12,908 nucleotides of DNA from Candidatus Omnitrophota bacterium (GTDB lineage: Bacteria > Omnitrophota > Gorgyraeia > Gygaellales > Profunditerraquicolaceae), in NCBI GenBank assembly GCA_903907475.1, contig CAIVOB010000125.1, positions 1-12,908 of the forward strand, given 5' to 3'. Positions 5,828-12,908 of the stretch are shown here, piece by piece (the first letter of the stretch is position 1; each line of letters begins with the position of its first letter). Made by a program: the position numbers and the translations under genes. The notes beneath the pieces are model-generated. The model worked only from the letters and a program-made list of their open reading frames with translations. It ran no database searches and had not been told where the DNA came from.

Positions 5828-6955
5828 TTAAACAAACTTAAAATTTTTTAAAAATTCTACTAAAACTTTTACCCCACTTTCCAAATTCGTTAAACTAGCG
5901 TATTCATCGGCGATATGCGCACAACCTTCCGCGCCAAAGCCGGTGGCCAAAGCCGGAATTTTATGTTTTTTAAAAAAAGTAATTACCGTTGCCCCTTCTG
6001 AACCACTAATCCGAGAATTTACTCCAATACTTTGCATCGCGATATTTAAATTTTTTACCAAAGGATGCTGGGGGCTAATAAAATAAGGGGCCTGAATTCC
6101 TTGGATTTCAATTTTAAATTTACGGCTATACCTTGAGATAGTTTTCTTTAAATTATTAATAATTTTTTGCGCGCTCATTCCCGGTAAGAAACGATAATCT
6201 AATTCAAATTCACACCAATCGCTGACCACATTTACCTTATCCCCGCCCTTAATCGTGCCGACATTGATCGTCGGTTGATGTAAATATTTATTCACCTGAT
6301 ATTTTACCTTCTGTTTTTTCAAAACGGTAATAATTTGCGCTGCCTGCTCAATGGCATTTTCTCCAAGCCATGGGTAAGCGCCATGAGCTTTCTTCCCCTT
6401 TAAACGCACCTTAAGATGCATCAAGCCCTTCTGTGTCACCACAATTTCAAAATCATCAGCATCTAAAACTATTGCCGCATCCGCCTTTAATAATTTACGT
6501 TCTAATAAAGGAATGAGGCCTAAATTCGAACCGCTCTCTTCATCAGCGGTAGCCGCGAAAATTAAATTATAATCTAACTTCACTCCATCTTCCACTAAAC
6601 TTTTAATTGCCTCTAAACCCACGACCAAGTTACCTTTACAATCCGTCGCGCCTAAACCATAAATCTTATCCCCGCAGATTTTTCCCCGCAAAGGATTACT
6701 GCTCCAACTTTTTCCCGCCGGCACGGTATCTAAATGTGGAGTCAATAATAAAGATTTGGCTTTAGTTTGAGCTTGCAAAGTAGCGATAACATTAACGCGG
6801 TTCTTTTTAAAAGTATAAGTCTTAATTTTTAAACCGAGGCGCTTTAAATAAGCGGCGACAAAGAGCGCCACCTGCCTCTCATCACCCGGCGGATTTTGCG
6901 AATCCAAAGCAATCAATTCTTCTAAAGTTTTAATTAAACGCTTTTTATTTACCAT
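5828..6955 (-). CDS. M20 family metallopeptidase/deacylase (ArgE/DapE-like)
   Basis: 375 aa, the normal length for the family. The di-zinc site is complete: H74-x-D76 (TPHLDTVP), D105 (GATDCKGN), E139 catalytic and E140 metal ligand (ADEESGS), D165 (VLDADD) and H347 (CAHIADE). Residues about 177-290 form the lid/dimerisation domain, with H191 (KKAHGAYP) as the conserved transition-state histidine. Relatives hydrolyse N-acyl-amino acids, N-succinyl-diaminopimelate or small peptides. The sequence does not separate these, and the neighbours are not arginine or lysine biosynthesis genes, so I leave the substrate open. The start ATG at 6955 lies inside the end of the PilZ gene (11-nt overlap), implying coupling. 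It has no signal peptide and is probably cytosolic. Confidence 0.87.
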   Translation of the reverse strand: MVNKKRLIKTLEELIALDSQNPPGDERQVALFVAAYLKRLGLKIKTYTFKKNRVNVIATLQAQTKAKSLLLTPHLDTVPAGKSWSSNPLRGKICGDKIYGLGATDCKGNLVVGLEAIKSLVEDGVKLDYNLIFAATADEESGSNLGLIPLLERKLLKADAAIVLDADDFEIVVTQKGLMHLKVRLKGKKAHGAYPWLGENAIEQAAQIITVLKKQKVKYQVNKYLHQPTINVGTIKGGDKVNVVSDWCEFELDYRFLPGMSAQKIINNLKKTISRYSRKFKIEIQGIQAPYFISPQHPLVKNLNIAMQSIGVNSRISGSEGATVITFFKKHKIPALATGFGAEGCAHIADEYASLTNLESGVKVLVEFLKNFKFV

Positions 6956-8897
6956 TTGACGCAGACTCCTTAAACGCTAAAGGATTAAACCCATAATAAG
7001 CAAAAAGGGTATACGCGGTTCCGGAGACCGAACCAGTGTGTTTGCCTTTAGGGGTTCTCCAACCGTGACCGGTATCAACATCATCTTGAGTCGCATAAGG
7101 CAGGCATCCCTGGCCCTGGCCGGAAGGCGAAGCGCTAGAAATAATCATCTTTCCCAACTGTCCCAAATACATCTGGGCTTTTTGGGCGTAACTCTCAGAT
7201 TTAAGCGGATCAATTTGACGATAAAAATCAGCTAATATTTTATAAGAAACGATTATCTGCGCGGTCCATTCGCTGGAAACCACTCCTCCCCGGCCAAGAT
7301 GCTGCTGCGGCGCAAAATCAAAACCCTGTACTTTAACCACTTCTCCGGAAGGTCTTCTAAAATCTACTTCCACCTTGCAATTCTCTTCCACAAAATCCAT
7401 AATTTTATCCGCGTCCATGCCTAAACTTTTAAGTTTTTCTACTCCCACCGCCGCAATTGACCAAGCGTAAGTATCAGTAGCAATCGTCGCATCGCCTTTG
7501 CCCCGTTTAACCGGAAGCTCTCCCCGATCATAAGTATGGCGCACTAACCACGCTAATGTTTTTCCTGCCGCCTCTTCGTACACTGGTTTCTGCGTAACTT
7601 TAGCAAGCATTTTTAAAAAAGCATAAGCATCTAAATTATGCTCCGTAGAATACCAGCTCATTTGAGGGCCGCCACGAATACCATTATCAATATCGGTATT
7701 CTGTAACTGCATAATATTTTGCGCCAACTCTTGCGCCAACGCTAAATAACTTTTATCTTGAGTTTTTTGGGTATACTGCATAATTGCCAACCCTAACCAA
7801 ATATTCGGCCCGGAATGTAAAATAAATTCTGCCGGCGCGCCATCCGAAACGTAATATGCATTTAAAAACCAGCCATTTTCCCTTTTTGCCGTTAAAGCAA
7901 AAAAATCCAATAATTTCCGCGCCCGCGCCAGATCGCCGGAATTAGTAAAAATCTGAATCAGAAGCGCTTGATCATAAGTAAAAGCCCAACTGGCGATATC
8001 TTTGTCCCCTTCAAAGCTCATCACCAGGCCCGTATGATTATTCTGATGGACTGCTAACCACTGATACATCTTTTCAAAATTAGCTTTTTCTAAAACTAGC
8101 TCTTGACGTTCTAAACCCAACGTTTGAGTTTGAAGGATATTTTCTTTATCGCGTAAAAGAGCCAACTTAGCTTGTAATAAATTTTTATCCTGAGTAAGCT
8201 TAAAGATCAAAACATTTAGTTCTGCGGACTTATTATTTTTCTGCGCTGCTTGTTTATTTCTTTCCCCCCTAATATTAGCAATGCGACTGGAAAGCGCCTT
8301 AAGCTCCTGCTGCAATTTTAATCTGTTAAAAGATATATTTTTAAGCTTTTCTTTTGCCAGATGCGCTTCTTGAGTGACGCTAATCAATTCATTAATAAGA
8401 AATTTATTCTGCTGGCTCAATTGACGATTAGAATAAATCCCTAAAGCCAGAGCAAGAATTAAAGCGCCAATAATTAAAATTACTACCGGTAGGAATAATT
8501 GCTTAAAATGGGCAAAACGCAGCAATTTCTTATTTTCATTTAAATTAATTTTTTTATAATCTAACCCGATTAAAGCCCGCTGCGCCAGTCCGGGAACTAT
8601 TTTCATCCAAGCCACTGCCGCTTCCGCGCGAATCGGATTGCGCGCCAAAGGAAGTTCAATCTCCAAGGCGATTTTTATCTTCCTTTCCTGCAGTAATTTA
8701 AATAAATCCTCTGGAAGATCGCGCACTGCCAGGCTAATTCCTCCCCGGCTGATATTACTGGTAAATCCCTGCGTCCAAGCCGAAAGGAAGCGCTTATCAT
8801 CTAAGGTCGCCAGGCGAAACTGCACCGGTAAAACTGTATCCAAGCGGATATATTTTCTTCGCTCCACCTGAGATTGGAACTTATTTTTTAACCACAT
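6945..8897 (-). CDS. PilZ domain-transmembrane-coiled coil-(alpha/alpha) barrel glycosidase-like fusion protein
   Basis: 650 aa in four parts. (1) Residues about 12-118 are a PilZ domain with both c-di-GMP motifs: RxxxR (R14, R18 in ERRKYIRLD) and N48-x-S50-x-x-G53 (SNISRGGIS). (2) Residues about 133-155 are one transmembrane helix (LFLPVVILIIGALILALALG) with basic residues on its N-terminal side, so PilZ should face the cytosol. (3) Residues about 157-275 are a Lys/Gln/Leu-rich coiled coil. (4) Residues about 276-640 are a helical domain with Trp/Tyr/Gly-rich repeats resembling six-hairpin glycosidases, e.g. SWAFTYDQALLI (303-314), SGPNIWLGLAIM (362-373), TDTYAWSIAAVG (474-485) and SSEWTAQIIVSY (541-552). 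The likely job is binding or processing surface polysaccharide outside the membrane under c-di-GMP control. That is inference: the catalytic residues and family are not identified. AAGGTG lies 8 nt before the ATG. The gene follows the exonuclease by 48 nt. Confidence 0.8.
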   Translation of the reverse strand: MWLKNKFQSQVERRKYIRLDTVLPVQFRLATLDDKRFLSAWTQGFTSNISRGGISLAVRDLPEDLFKLLQERKIKIALEIELPLARNPIRAEAAVAWMKIVPGLAQRALIGLDYKKINLNENKKLLRFAHFKQLFLPVVILIIGALILALALGIYSNRQLSQQNKFLINELISVTQEAHLAKEKLKNISFNRLKLQQELKALSSRIANIRGERNKQAAQKNNKSAELNVLIFKLTQDKNLLQAKLALLRDKENILQTQTLGLERQELVLEKANFEKMYQWLAVHQNNHTGLVMSFEGDKDIASWAFTYDQALLIQIFTNSGDLARARKLLDFFALTAKRENGWFLNAYYVSDGAPAEFILHSGPNIWLGLAIMQYTQKTQDKSYLALAQELAQNIMQLQNTDIDNGIRGGPQMSWYSTEHNLDAYAFLKMLAKVTQKPVYEEAAGKTLAWLVRHTYDRGELPVKRGKGDATIATDTYAWSIAAVGVEKLKSLGMDADKIMDFVEENCKVEVDFRRPSGEVVKVQGFDFAPQQHLGRGGVVSSEWTAQIIVSYKILADFYRQIDPLKSESYAQKAQMYLGQLGKMIISSASPSGQGQGCLPYATQDDVDTGHGWRTPKGKHTGSVSGTAYTLFAYYGFNPLAFKESASNGK

Positions 8898-8945
8898 TTT
8901 TTCTTCACCTTAAATTTTTAAACTTAAAACATATCTTAAACGCAT

Positions 8946-9518
8946 TTACAAATTAATACAATTAAAAAAAATATTTTTCTCTAAAGCCAAATTTTTAAGT
9001 TTTTTAAAAACCTCCCAACTTAACTCCACATCCGCAAATGCCCGATGCACTTGAGGATGATCAAGTTTTAATTCTTGCGCCACCGTCGTAAGCGCGTAGC
9101 GCGCTAATCCCGGAAGAAGTTGGCGCGCCGCGCCCAATAAATCTAAAGTCGGCGGAATACTTACTGACAAATTCGAGAGTAATTTTAACTCCTGTTTAAT
9201 AAAATTTACATCAAACTCCGCGTTATAAGCGCAAAGATAACTGCCTTGAATAAAATCAAAAAATTTAGGTAATACCGCAGCCATACGAGGGGCATTTTCC
9301 AGCATTTGCGGAGTTATTTTATTCACCGCGAAAGCTCCCGGAGAAATCTCCCGGCCCGGATTAATCAAAGCTTCAAAAACCGCCAGGCGCGCTTGCCCCT
9401 TAACTCTTAACGCCGCCAACTCCACCACTCTATCTCCAGTAAAAGGATTAAGCCCGGTCGTTTCGGTATCGAATATAGTAAATTCTATTTCTTCAATATT
9501 TTTAAGCATCTTTGGCAT
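8946..9518 (-). CDS. DEDDh-family 3'-5' exonuclease (DnaQ/PolC epsilon-like)
   Basis: About 190 aa from the preferred start. The RNase H-fold exonuclease residues are all present: D17-x-E19 (FDTETTGLNP), D103 (YNAEFDVNF), H158 and D163 (HRAFADVEL). The body also has GDRVVELAALRV and the INPGREISPGAF stretch typical of DnaQ/PolC proofreading-type exonucleases. It degrades DNA or RNA 3' ends and could be a proofreading subunit, a repair nuclease or a stand-alone enzyme. It has no polymerase part and no GIY-YIG extension. The frame stays open up to an ATG at 9596, but that would overlap the DUF2156 gene by 95 nt and add an unconserved, basic leader. ATG 9518 (GAGG about 12 nt upstream) or 9509 (8-nt overlap) puts the DTETTG motif near the N-terminus, as is normal. 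Neither has a strong ribosome-binding site. Confidence 0.85.
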   Translation of the reverse strand: MPKMLKNIEEIEFTIFDTETTGLNPFTGDRVVELAALRVKGQARLAVFEALINPGREISPGAFAVNKITPQMLENAPRMAAVLPKFFDFIQGSYLCAYNAEFDVNFIKQELKLLSNLSVSIPPTLDLLGAARQLLPGLARYALTTVAQELKLDHPQVHRAFADVELSWEVFKKLKNLALEKNIFFNCINL

Positions 9519-10401
9519 AGGCGCAATAAGCCTCAACCATGCGCCTTGGCTTATAAGAGTTTTTAACTTTACGTAAACTTTCCAAACCCGAATCATCCAT
9601 AATGTTAATATATTTAAAATCCTTTAAATAAATAGCGAATGTCCGAAAAATAAATTGCGCTAATCCTTTGACCGTCAAATCCGTAATTTCATAAAAAATA
9701 CAAAAAGTATCCCGGTTTACCCTATACCCTAAAGTAAAACCTTTAATCTTATTCTTATCTCTGACGATGATGCCCTCTAGATTTAATTTTTCATAATTAG
9801 CAAAAGTTTCCTTGATCACTTTACGGTTATCTTCAATCATCCCGCGATACAAATCATCGCTAGAATTAGCCATCCGAGCTTTCGCCCAAGAATTAAATAA
9901 GTTTAAACAATCTTTAAAGTCAACCTTCCTTAAATCCCTAACGCTAAAATTATAATGTTTAATAAAATAATTATAAGCGGCGCGCTGCGATTTAAATTTA
10001 TTGCCCTTTAGCTCTACCAACTCCTGACGCGCGCAAAGATAATCCGCATCTTTGGCAAGCACCCGATACCCTAAATTTCGATAATAATCTTGAGCTCCTT
10101 GAGGAATATTTTCCACCCGCGAAATATCTTTATTCTTGTTAATCTCATCCATAATTTTAAATACTTTTGGCAATACTTCCGCCTGAGGTTTAGCCGCTAA
10201 AGGAGGAAGATACATAAAACAGCCGATAGCATCTTGAAAAAAAATACACAAACTCTCTTGGATTATTACCCAGCGAATTTTAAAAAGCGCCTTCCAAATA
10301 TAAATATTGGCAAAAGAAAATACCGCCAAATCAGTGGGAAGATAAGTTAAATAGTGCTTAAAAAGATCTTGGTCTTTGAGGGTGAGCTTATTTAATTCCA
10401 T
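9502..10401 (-). CDS. DUF2156 (phosphatidylglycerol lysyltransferase C-terminal-like) GNAT-fold protein
   Basis: 299 aa, soluble, without the multi-pass membrane half of MprF. It shows the hallmarks of the DUF2156/COG4866 group: FANIYIW (30-36), a DYLCARQELVELKGNKFKSQR segment (120-140) followed by RAAYNYF, FYEITDLTVKGLAQFIF (236-252) and NIMDDSGLESLRKVKNSYKP (266-285). The family has two tandem GNAT-like folds. The MprF relatives transfer lysine or alanine from aminoacyl-tRNA to phosphatidylglycerol, while the soluble homologues are uncharacterised. Its position two genes downstream of a stand-alone tRNA-binding domain fits a link to aminoacyl-tRNA, but this is weak inference. The ATG at 10401 overlaps the end of the YkgJ-like gene by 14 nt; the bases just upstream are CCCC, so initiation probably relies on coupling. 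Confidence 0.83.
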   Translation of the reverse strand: MELNKLTLKDQDLFKHYLTYLPTDLAVFSFANIYIWKALFKIRWVIIQESLCIFFQDAIGCFMYLPPLAAKPQAEVLPKVFKIMDEINKNKDISRVENIPQGAQDYYRNLGYRVLAKDADYLCARQELVELKGNKFKSQRAAYNYFIKHYNFSVRDLRKVDFKDCLNLFNSWAKARMANSSDDLYRGMIEDNRKVIKETFANYEKLNLEGIIVRDKNKIKGFTLGYRVNRDTFCIFYEITDLTVKGLAQFIFRTFAIYLKDFKYINIMDDSGLESLRKVKNSYKPRRMVEAYCAYAKDA

Positions 10402-10897
10402 GGGGAAAATTTAATTCCGCGACTTCTCTGACCTCTTCATAGGCCTGAATAATCTGCGGATTATTTTTCAGCATCTGAATTTGTCGGGCAGAATTAAGAT
10501 AATCCGAAAGATAAGCAATATAATCCTTGGCTTCCGGCGTATTAATTTTTTCATAAAGATAGGGACAATTTAAATCAACGGTCAATAAAACCTTGCCCTT
10601 ACGTAAATTAAGTAAAAAAGGATAAAGCTGACATTCAAAGGGGCGCAAAGCATAAATTTGGCAATGATTAGTCGCGACTTTTAAAAAGGGACAGACAAAA
10701 CCTTCTCCCTCGAGATTAACTACCGGCATAATTCTGCGCTCCACGGAAAGGGCAGCGGCGGGAATATCTTTCCGCTCTAACAAGCCCTGGATCTCCTCAT
10801 CCAATAAACAAGGGCTCCACACTGAAATTGCCTCCTTAAAACGGCAGCAGCCTTGACAGGCCAAACAAACTTCAGTCGGAACAAATTGCCGAATCAC
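10388..10897 (-). CDS. YkgJ family cysteine-cluster (putative metal-binding) protein
   Basis: 169 aa from the chosen GTG start. CLACQGCC near the N-terminus gives C11-xx-C14-xx-C17-C18, the CxxCxxCC signature of the YkgJ/UPF0153 family. It is followed by C69 (FVCPFL), C79, C89 in RPFECQLYPF and C111 (LNCPY), eight cysteines in all. The family is predicted to chelate Zn or Fe (possibly an Fe-S cluster); function unknown. The frame is open to a TTG at 10936, but that start overlaps the tRNA-binding gene by 43 nt. GTG 10897 has GGGGAG 9 nt upstream (10907-10912) and makes a 4-nt GTGA overlap with the preceding stop, so I prefer it. It overlaps the DUF2156 gene by 14 nt, consistent with an operon. 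Confidence 0.83.
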   Translation of the reverse strand: MIRQFVPTEVCLACQGCCRFKEAISVWSPCLLDEEIQGLLERKDIPAAALSVERRIMPVVNLEGEGFVCPFLKVATNHCQIYALRPFECQLYPFLLNLRKGKVLLTVDLNCPYLYEKINTPEAKDYIAYLSDYLNSARQIQMLKNNPQIIQAYEEVREVAELNFPHGIK

Positions 10898-11214
10898 TTG
10901 ACAATACTCCCCAACTTTAAATTCTTTTCCGGACAAATTAGTGCTAATCCGCTTTCATCGGAACCGGCTAAAACCATTCCCTGGCTTTCCACTCCGCGCA
11001 AAATCGCCGGCTCAAGATTATCCACTAAAACTACTTGCTTACCGATTAGTCCCTCTTTAGTATAAAAACTTTTAATTCCCGCCACGACCTGTTTTTGGCG
11101 ATCGCCTAAATCTAAAGTTAAAATCACCAGTTTATCCGCGTTCGGGTGATCATTAACCTCTTTAATCTGCGCCACCCTCAACTCTAACTTCCTAAAATCA
11201 TCAATCGTAATCAT
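10894..11214 (-). CDS. Stand-alone tRNA-binding domain protein (MetRS C-terminal/Trbp111-like)
   Basis: 106 aa, entirely an OB-fold tRNA-binding domain. It begins ITIDDFRKLELRVAQI (2-17), then NADKLVILTLDLG (25-37), VVAGIKSFY (43-51) and VDNLEPAILRGVESQGMVLA (64-83). These match the C-terminal appendix of bacterial methionyl-tRNA synthetase and free proteins such as Trbp111. Such domains dimerise and bind tRNA non-specifically. The MetRS catalytic part is not adjacent: the upstream neighbour is a barrel protein. It may therefore work in trans with a short MetRS or serve another tRNA-using enzyme. It starts at ATG 11214 with a strong AAGGAGG (11219-11225), 31 nt after the barrel gene. Its stop TGA overlaps the GTG of the cysteine-cluster gene. 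Confidence 0.9.
   Translation of the reverse strand: MITIDDFRKLELRVAQIKEVNDHPNADKLVILTLDLGDRQKQVVAGIKSFYTKEGLIGKQVVLVDNLEPAILRGVESQGMVLAGSDESGLALICPEKNLKLGSIVK
10907..10912 (-). promoter_or_regulatory. Ribosome binding site deciding the YkgJ-like start
   Basis: GGGGAG on the minus strand, 9 nt before GTG at 10897. It favours this start, with a GTGA overlap, over the TTG at 10936. Confidence 0.6.
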
Positions 11215-11245
11215 TTTTCCTCCTTATAAAATAAGTACCCTGATT

Positions 11246-12760
11246 TTAAAACTTTAATTCCGCATAAAACTCAAGTTGATAAGCATTATTAGCCTGGCCA
11301 TCCCCACGTAAATAAGGGCTAAACGGACTCCCGTCTAAATCTTCGCGCTTTTCTTTATAATACTGACCTGGAAGAAAATAACCTCCTAAAAAACCCAGCG
11401 TCATATTTTTAGTAATTTTATAATCCACAAATAAATCCGCCTCCAGCCCCAAATCCTGAGAAAGGTATTTTCCCTCGCCATTGACCAGCCCCACCGGACG
11501 ATTAAATGCCCTTAAATAATACCAATATAAACTTAGACAAAATTTCTCGGTAAAATTATAATCAAAACCAACTGAGGGCATAATTAAATCTTCGAAATCA
11601 CCGGAATAGAATGTCCCTGGCCGGGGTACTCCATAGTTTAAACCATATCCTCCGCCCATCGCCACAATCGGTAACATTTCTACGTTACTGGTGCTCACGG
11701 AATCGCTCAAATAACGATTCGTGGGTGAAGAATAACTAAAAGCGCGGTTTTTTCCTGAAACATAAGACCCAACCGGCGCGCCTGCCATTTCCAGCGTAGT
11801 TTTATTCCCGGAACAAAGTAAAAATTGCAACTCCGGAACAAACTTTTCTAAAACATACTCTAACCCAAAATAAAACATATAGCCAGTATGCTCAATATTT
11901 TTGTACTCACTATCCTGACTCTTGGCATATCCAAAGTTCCGGGCTGCTTCTAATTTTAGAGTAAAATCATCTTTGCCGTACTCCCAAGCAAAGCCAAAAG
12001 TACCTAATAAATCTTTTTTTACCGGCGTAGCAAATAGATTATCCCTTTTGCCATTAGAAGTATAATCCGCCAACATCCCTAAATAAGGCCAAAAAGTTTG
12101 CGCGCCAGAGGTAATTTTAACATCAGTAGCGAAAAAATTAGCGGCATTCGACTCGTACTTTTGCCCTTGCTCAACTTCTTGCTGAATTTTAGGCCCCAAA
12201 CGAATTTTATAAATTAAATCCGGGCGGCAATAATAAAAACGCCAAAGATAATTTTGCGTTTCTTGGTATAAAGTAAAACCATAATTTTCATAACCGCCAT
12301 TAAGGCTAAAACCATTGCCGACCTCATAAACGTAAGCGCCCGCTTTAAGGCCCCAATGCTGCGTCAAATGCGTATCGAGCCAAAATTCCTCGATCTGAGG
12401 TAAAAGTTCGGTATTACGATATTTCTCTACTCTCCCGCCGGAGTTAATGAGCGTATTATGAATAAAAAGCGGCGCGCTGTAATCATAAGGGCCATTACGT
12501 TCAAGCTTCAAATAAAATTTATTTTTTGTATCTTTAAAATCCGCGCTTAGCGCGAAACTATAATCGATCCCCAAATAAGCAGTCTTGTCGTCTCGATTGT
12601 GGCTATCTAAACCCACGACGTTCTTCCAGCTCACTAAATCGGTACGCAAATACGTATCCAAACCTAATGTCAATTGTTCGGTGTTTATGAACTCATAACC
12701 AAGGCTAAAAGTAAGGAACCCAAAAGTAAAAATCAAAAAAAATCCTAATTTTTTGAACAT
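11246..12760 (-). CDS. Outer-membrane beta-barrel protein (porin or alginate-export-like)
   Basis: 504 aa. Residues 1-21 are a signal peptide: MFKKLGFF followed by a hydrophobic core FLIFTFGFLTFSLG, cleaved near G21. The rest alternates polar and aromatic residues in many short strands (e.g. YLWRFYYCRPDLIYKI at 171-186, LGLEADLFVDYKI), with Gly/Tyr/Asp-rich turns. It ends in YAELKF, with the terminal Phe used by the BAM machinery. The length fits a 16-18-strand porin or an AlgE-type export channel, and the GGYFLPGQYY segment before a long Asp/Glu loop resembles alginate-export family proteins; this sub-assignment is tentative. It is probably a channel for an organic solute or polysaccharide. 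No clear Shine-Dalgarno precedes the ATG at 12760, only an A-rich leader. It is the first coding gene after the tRNA and may head the operon. Confidence 0.8.
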   Translation of the reverse strand: MFKKLGFFLIFTFGFLTFSLGYEFINTEQLTLGLDTYLRTDLVSWKNVVGLDSHNRDDKTAYLGIDYSFALSADFKDTKNKFYLKLERNGPYDYSAPLFIHNTLINSGGRVEKYRNTELLPQIEEFWLDTHLTQHWGLKAGAYVYEVGNGFSLNGGYENYGFTLYQETQNYLWRFYYCRPDLIYKIRLGPKIQQEVEQGQKYESNAANFFATDVKITSGAQTFWPYLGMLADYTSNGKRDNLFATPVKKDLLGTFGFAWEYGKDDFTLKLEAARNFGYAKSQDSEYKNIEHTGYMFYFGLEYVLEKFVPELQFLLCSGNKTTLEMAGAPVGSYVSGKNRAFSYSSPTNRYLSDSVSTSNVEMLPIVAMGGGYGLNYGVPRPGTFYSGDFEDLIMPSVGFDYNFTEKFCLSLYWYYLRAFNRPVGLVNGEGKYLSQDLGLEADLFVDYKITKNMTLGFLGGYFLPGQYYKEKREDLDGSPFSPYLRGDGQANNAYQLEFYAELKF

Positions 12761-12859
12761 ATTTTACTTTTTAATAAAAGATCCAAAATGTAAAACTTAA
12801 ATATTATGGTAACATCGGAGGAAAGAAAACTCAAGAGTTTAAAAAGCAGATGAAAAAAC
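12761..12859 (-). promoter_or_regulatory. Intergenic region between tRNA-Asp and the barrel gene, possible promoter
   Basis: 99 nt. On the minus strand it holds a T-rich start just after the tRNA, an AT dyad AAACTC-TT-GAGTTT (12840-12827) that could help end the tRNA transcript, then TTGAGT followed 17 nt later by TACCAT (with CATAAT overlapping it), a weak promoter candidate for the barrel gene. None of these is strong. Confidence 0.3.
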
Positions 12860-12908
12860 TGGCGGGGCCGACGAGATTTGAACTCGCGATCTCCTCCGTG
12901 ACAGGGAG
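12860..12908 (-). tRNA. tRNA-Asp (anticodon GTC), 3' part; 5' half outside window
   Basis: On the minus strand the window edge enters the anticodon stem. CTCC-CTGTCAC-GGAG gives the 7-nt anticodon loop with GTC at 12902-12900, followed by a 5-nt variable loop AGATC. The T arm is GCGAG-TTCAAAT-CTCGT (first pair G-T), then the acceptor strand CGGCCCC, discriminator G and an encoded CCA at 12862-12860. Anticodon GTC plus G73 fits tRNA-Asp. The D arm and the 5' acceptor strand lie beyond the window. Confidence 0.93.

Noticed and set aside
9519..9596. Longer N-terminus for the exonuclease from ATG 9596
   Set aside because: It would overlap the DUF2156 gene by 95 nt, has no ribosome binding site, and adds 26 residues not expected before the FDTETTG motif.
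1..12908. CRISPR arrays, insertion sequences, phage or toxin-antitoxin genes
   Set aside because: No repeat-spacer arrays, transposase motifs, terminal inverted repeats or small overlapping toxin-like pairs were seen. The window is a coherent single-strand chromosomal gene run.

Overview
The window is one strand of a compact, AT-rich bacterial chromosome. Every gene I can support reads on the minus strand, so transcription runs from high to low coordinates. A signal-peptide-bearing protein that ends like an outer-membrane beta-barrel points to a diderm (Gram-negative type) cell. The mix of gene families (a G-domain-less YchF relative, a bacterial PAC2 protein, a PilZ/membrane/glycosidase-like fusion, a soluble DUF2156 protein) suggests an uncultured lineage such as Omnitrophota. 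That assignment is inference from memory of the families and is not proven by the sequence.

In transcription order: (1) the 3' part of a tRNA-Asp(GUC) gene at the right edge (12860-12908). (2) A tight run of nine genes from 12760 to 4190: outer-membrane barrel protein, stand-alone tRNA-binding domain, YkgJ-type cysteine-cluster protein, DUF2156 GNAT-fold protein, DEDDh 3'-5' exonuclease, PilZ-TM-coiled coil-(alpha/alpha) barrel protein, M20 metallopeptidase, PAC2 protein, HAD hydrolase. Gaps are short (at most about 50 nt) and several neighbours overlap, so much of this is probably co-transcribed, although the functions are mixed. (3) A 322-nt gap (3868-4189) with a good sigma70-type promoter (TTGACA-17-TAAAAA). 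It is followed by a long leader holding repeated UUGG/GGA motifs, a terminator-like hairpin and a second hairpin whose loop is complementary to the first. (4) A three-gene operon of two tandem D-Ala-D-Ala-ligase-like ATP-grasp enzymes and a lysine 2,3-aminomutase (kamA), with overlaps of 4 and 8 nt. (5) A truncated (window-edge) gene for a YchF-like protein that keeps the helical and TGS parts but has lost the GTPase core.

The best candidate for an undescribed system is block 3-4. Lysine 2,3-aminomutase makes L-beta-lysine, and the two co-encoded ATP-grasp ligases lack the canonical Ddl N-terminal signature and share an alternative one. A plausible reading is a small pathway that makes beta-lysine and couples it, through amide bonds, into a dipeptide or conjugate, with the structured leader controlling expression. 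No acetyltransferase for the N-epsilon-acetyl-beta-lysine osmolyte route is in this window. The other notable genes are the YchF relic and the c-di-GMP-type PilZ sensor fused through a membrane segment to an extracytoplasmic glycosidase-like domain.
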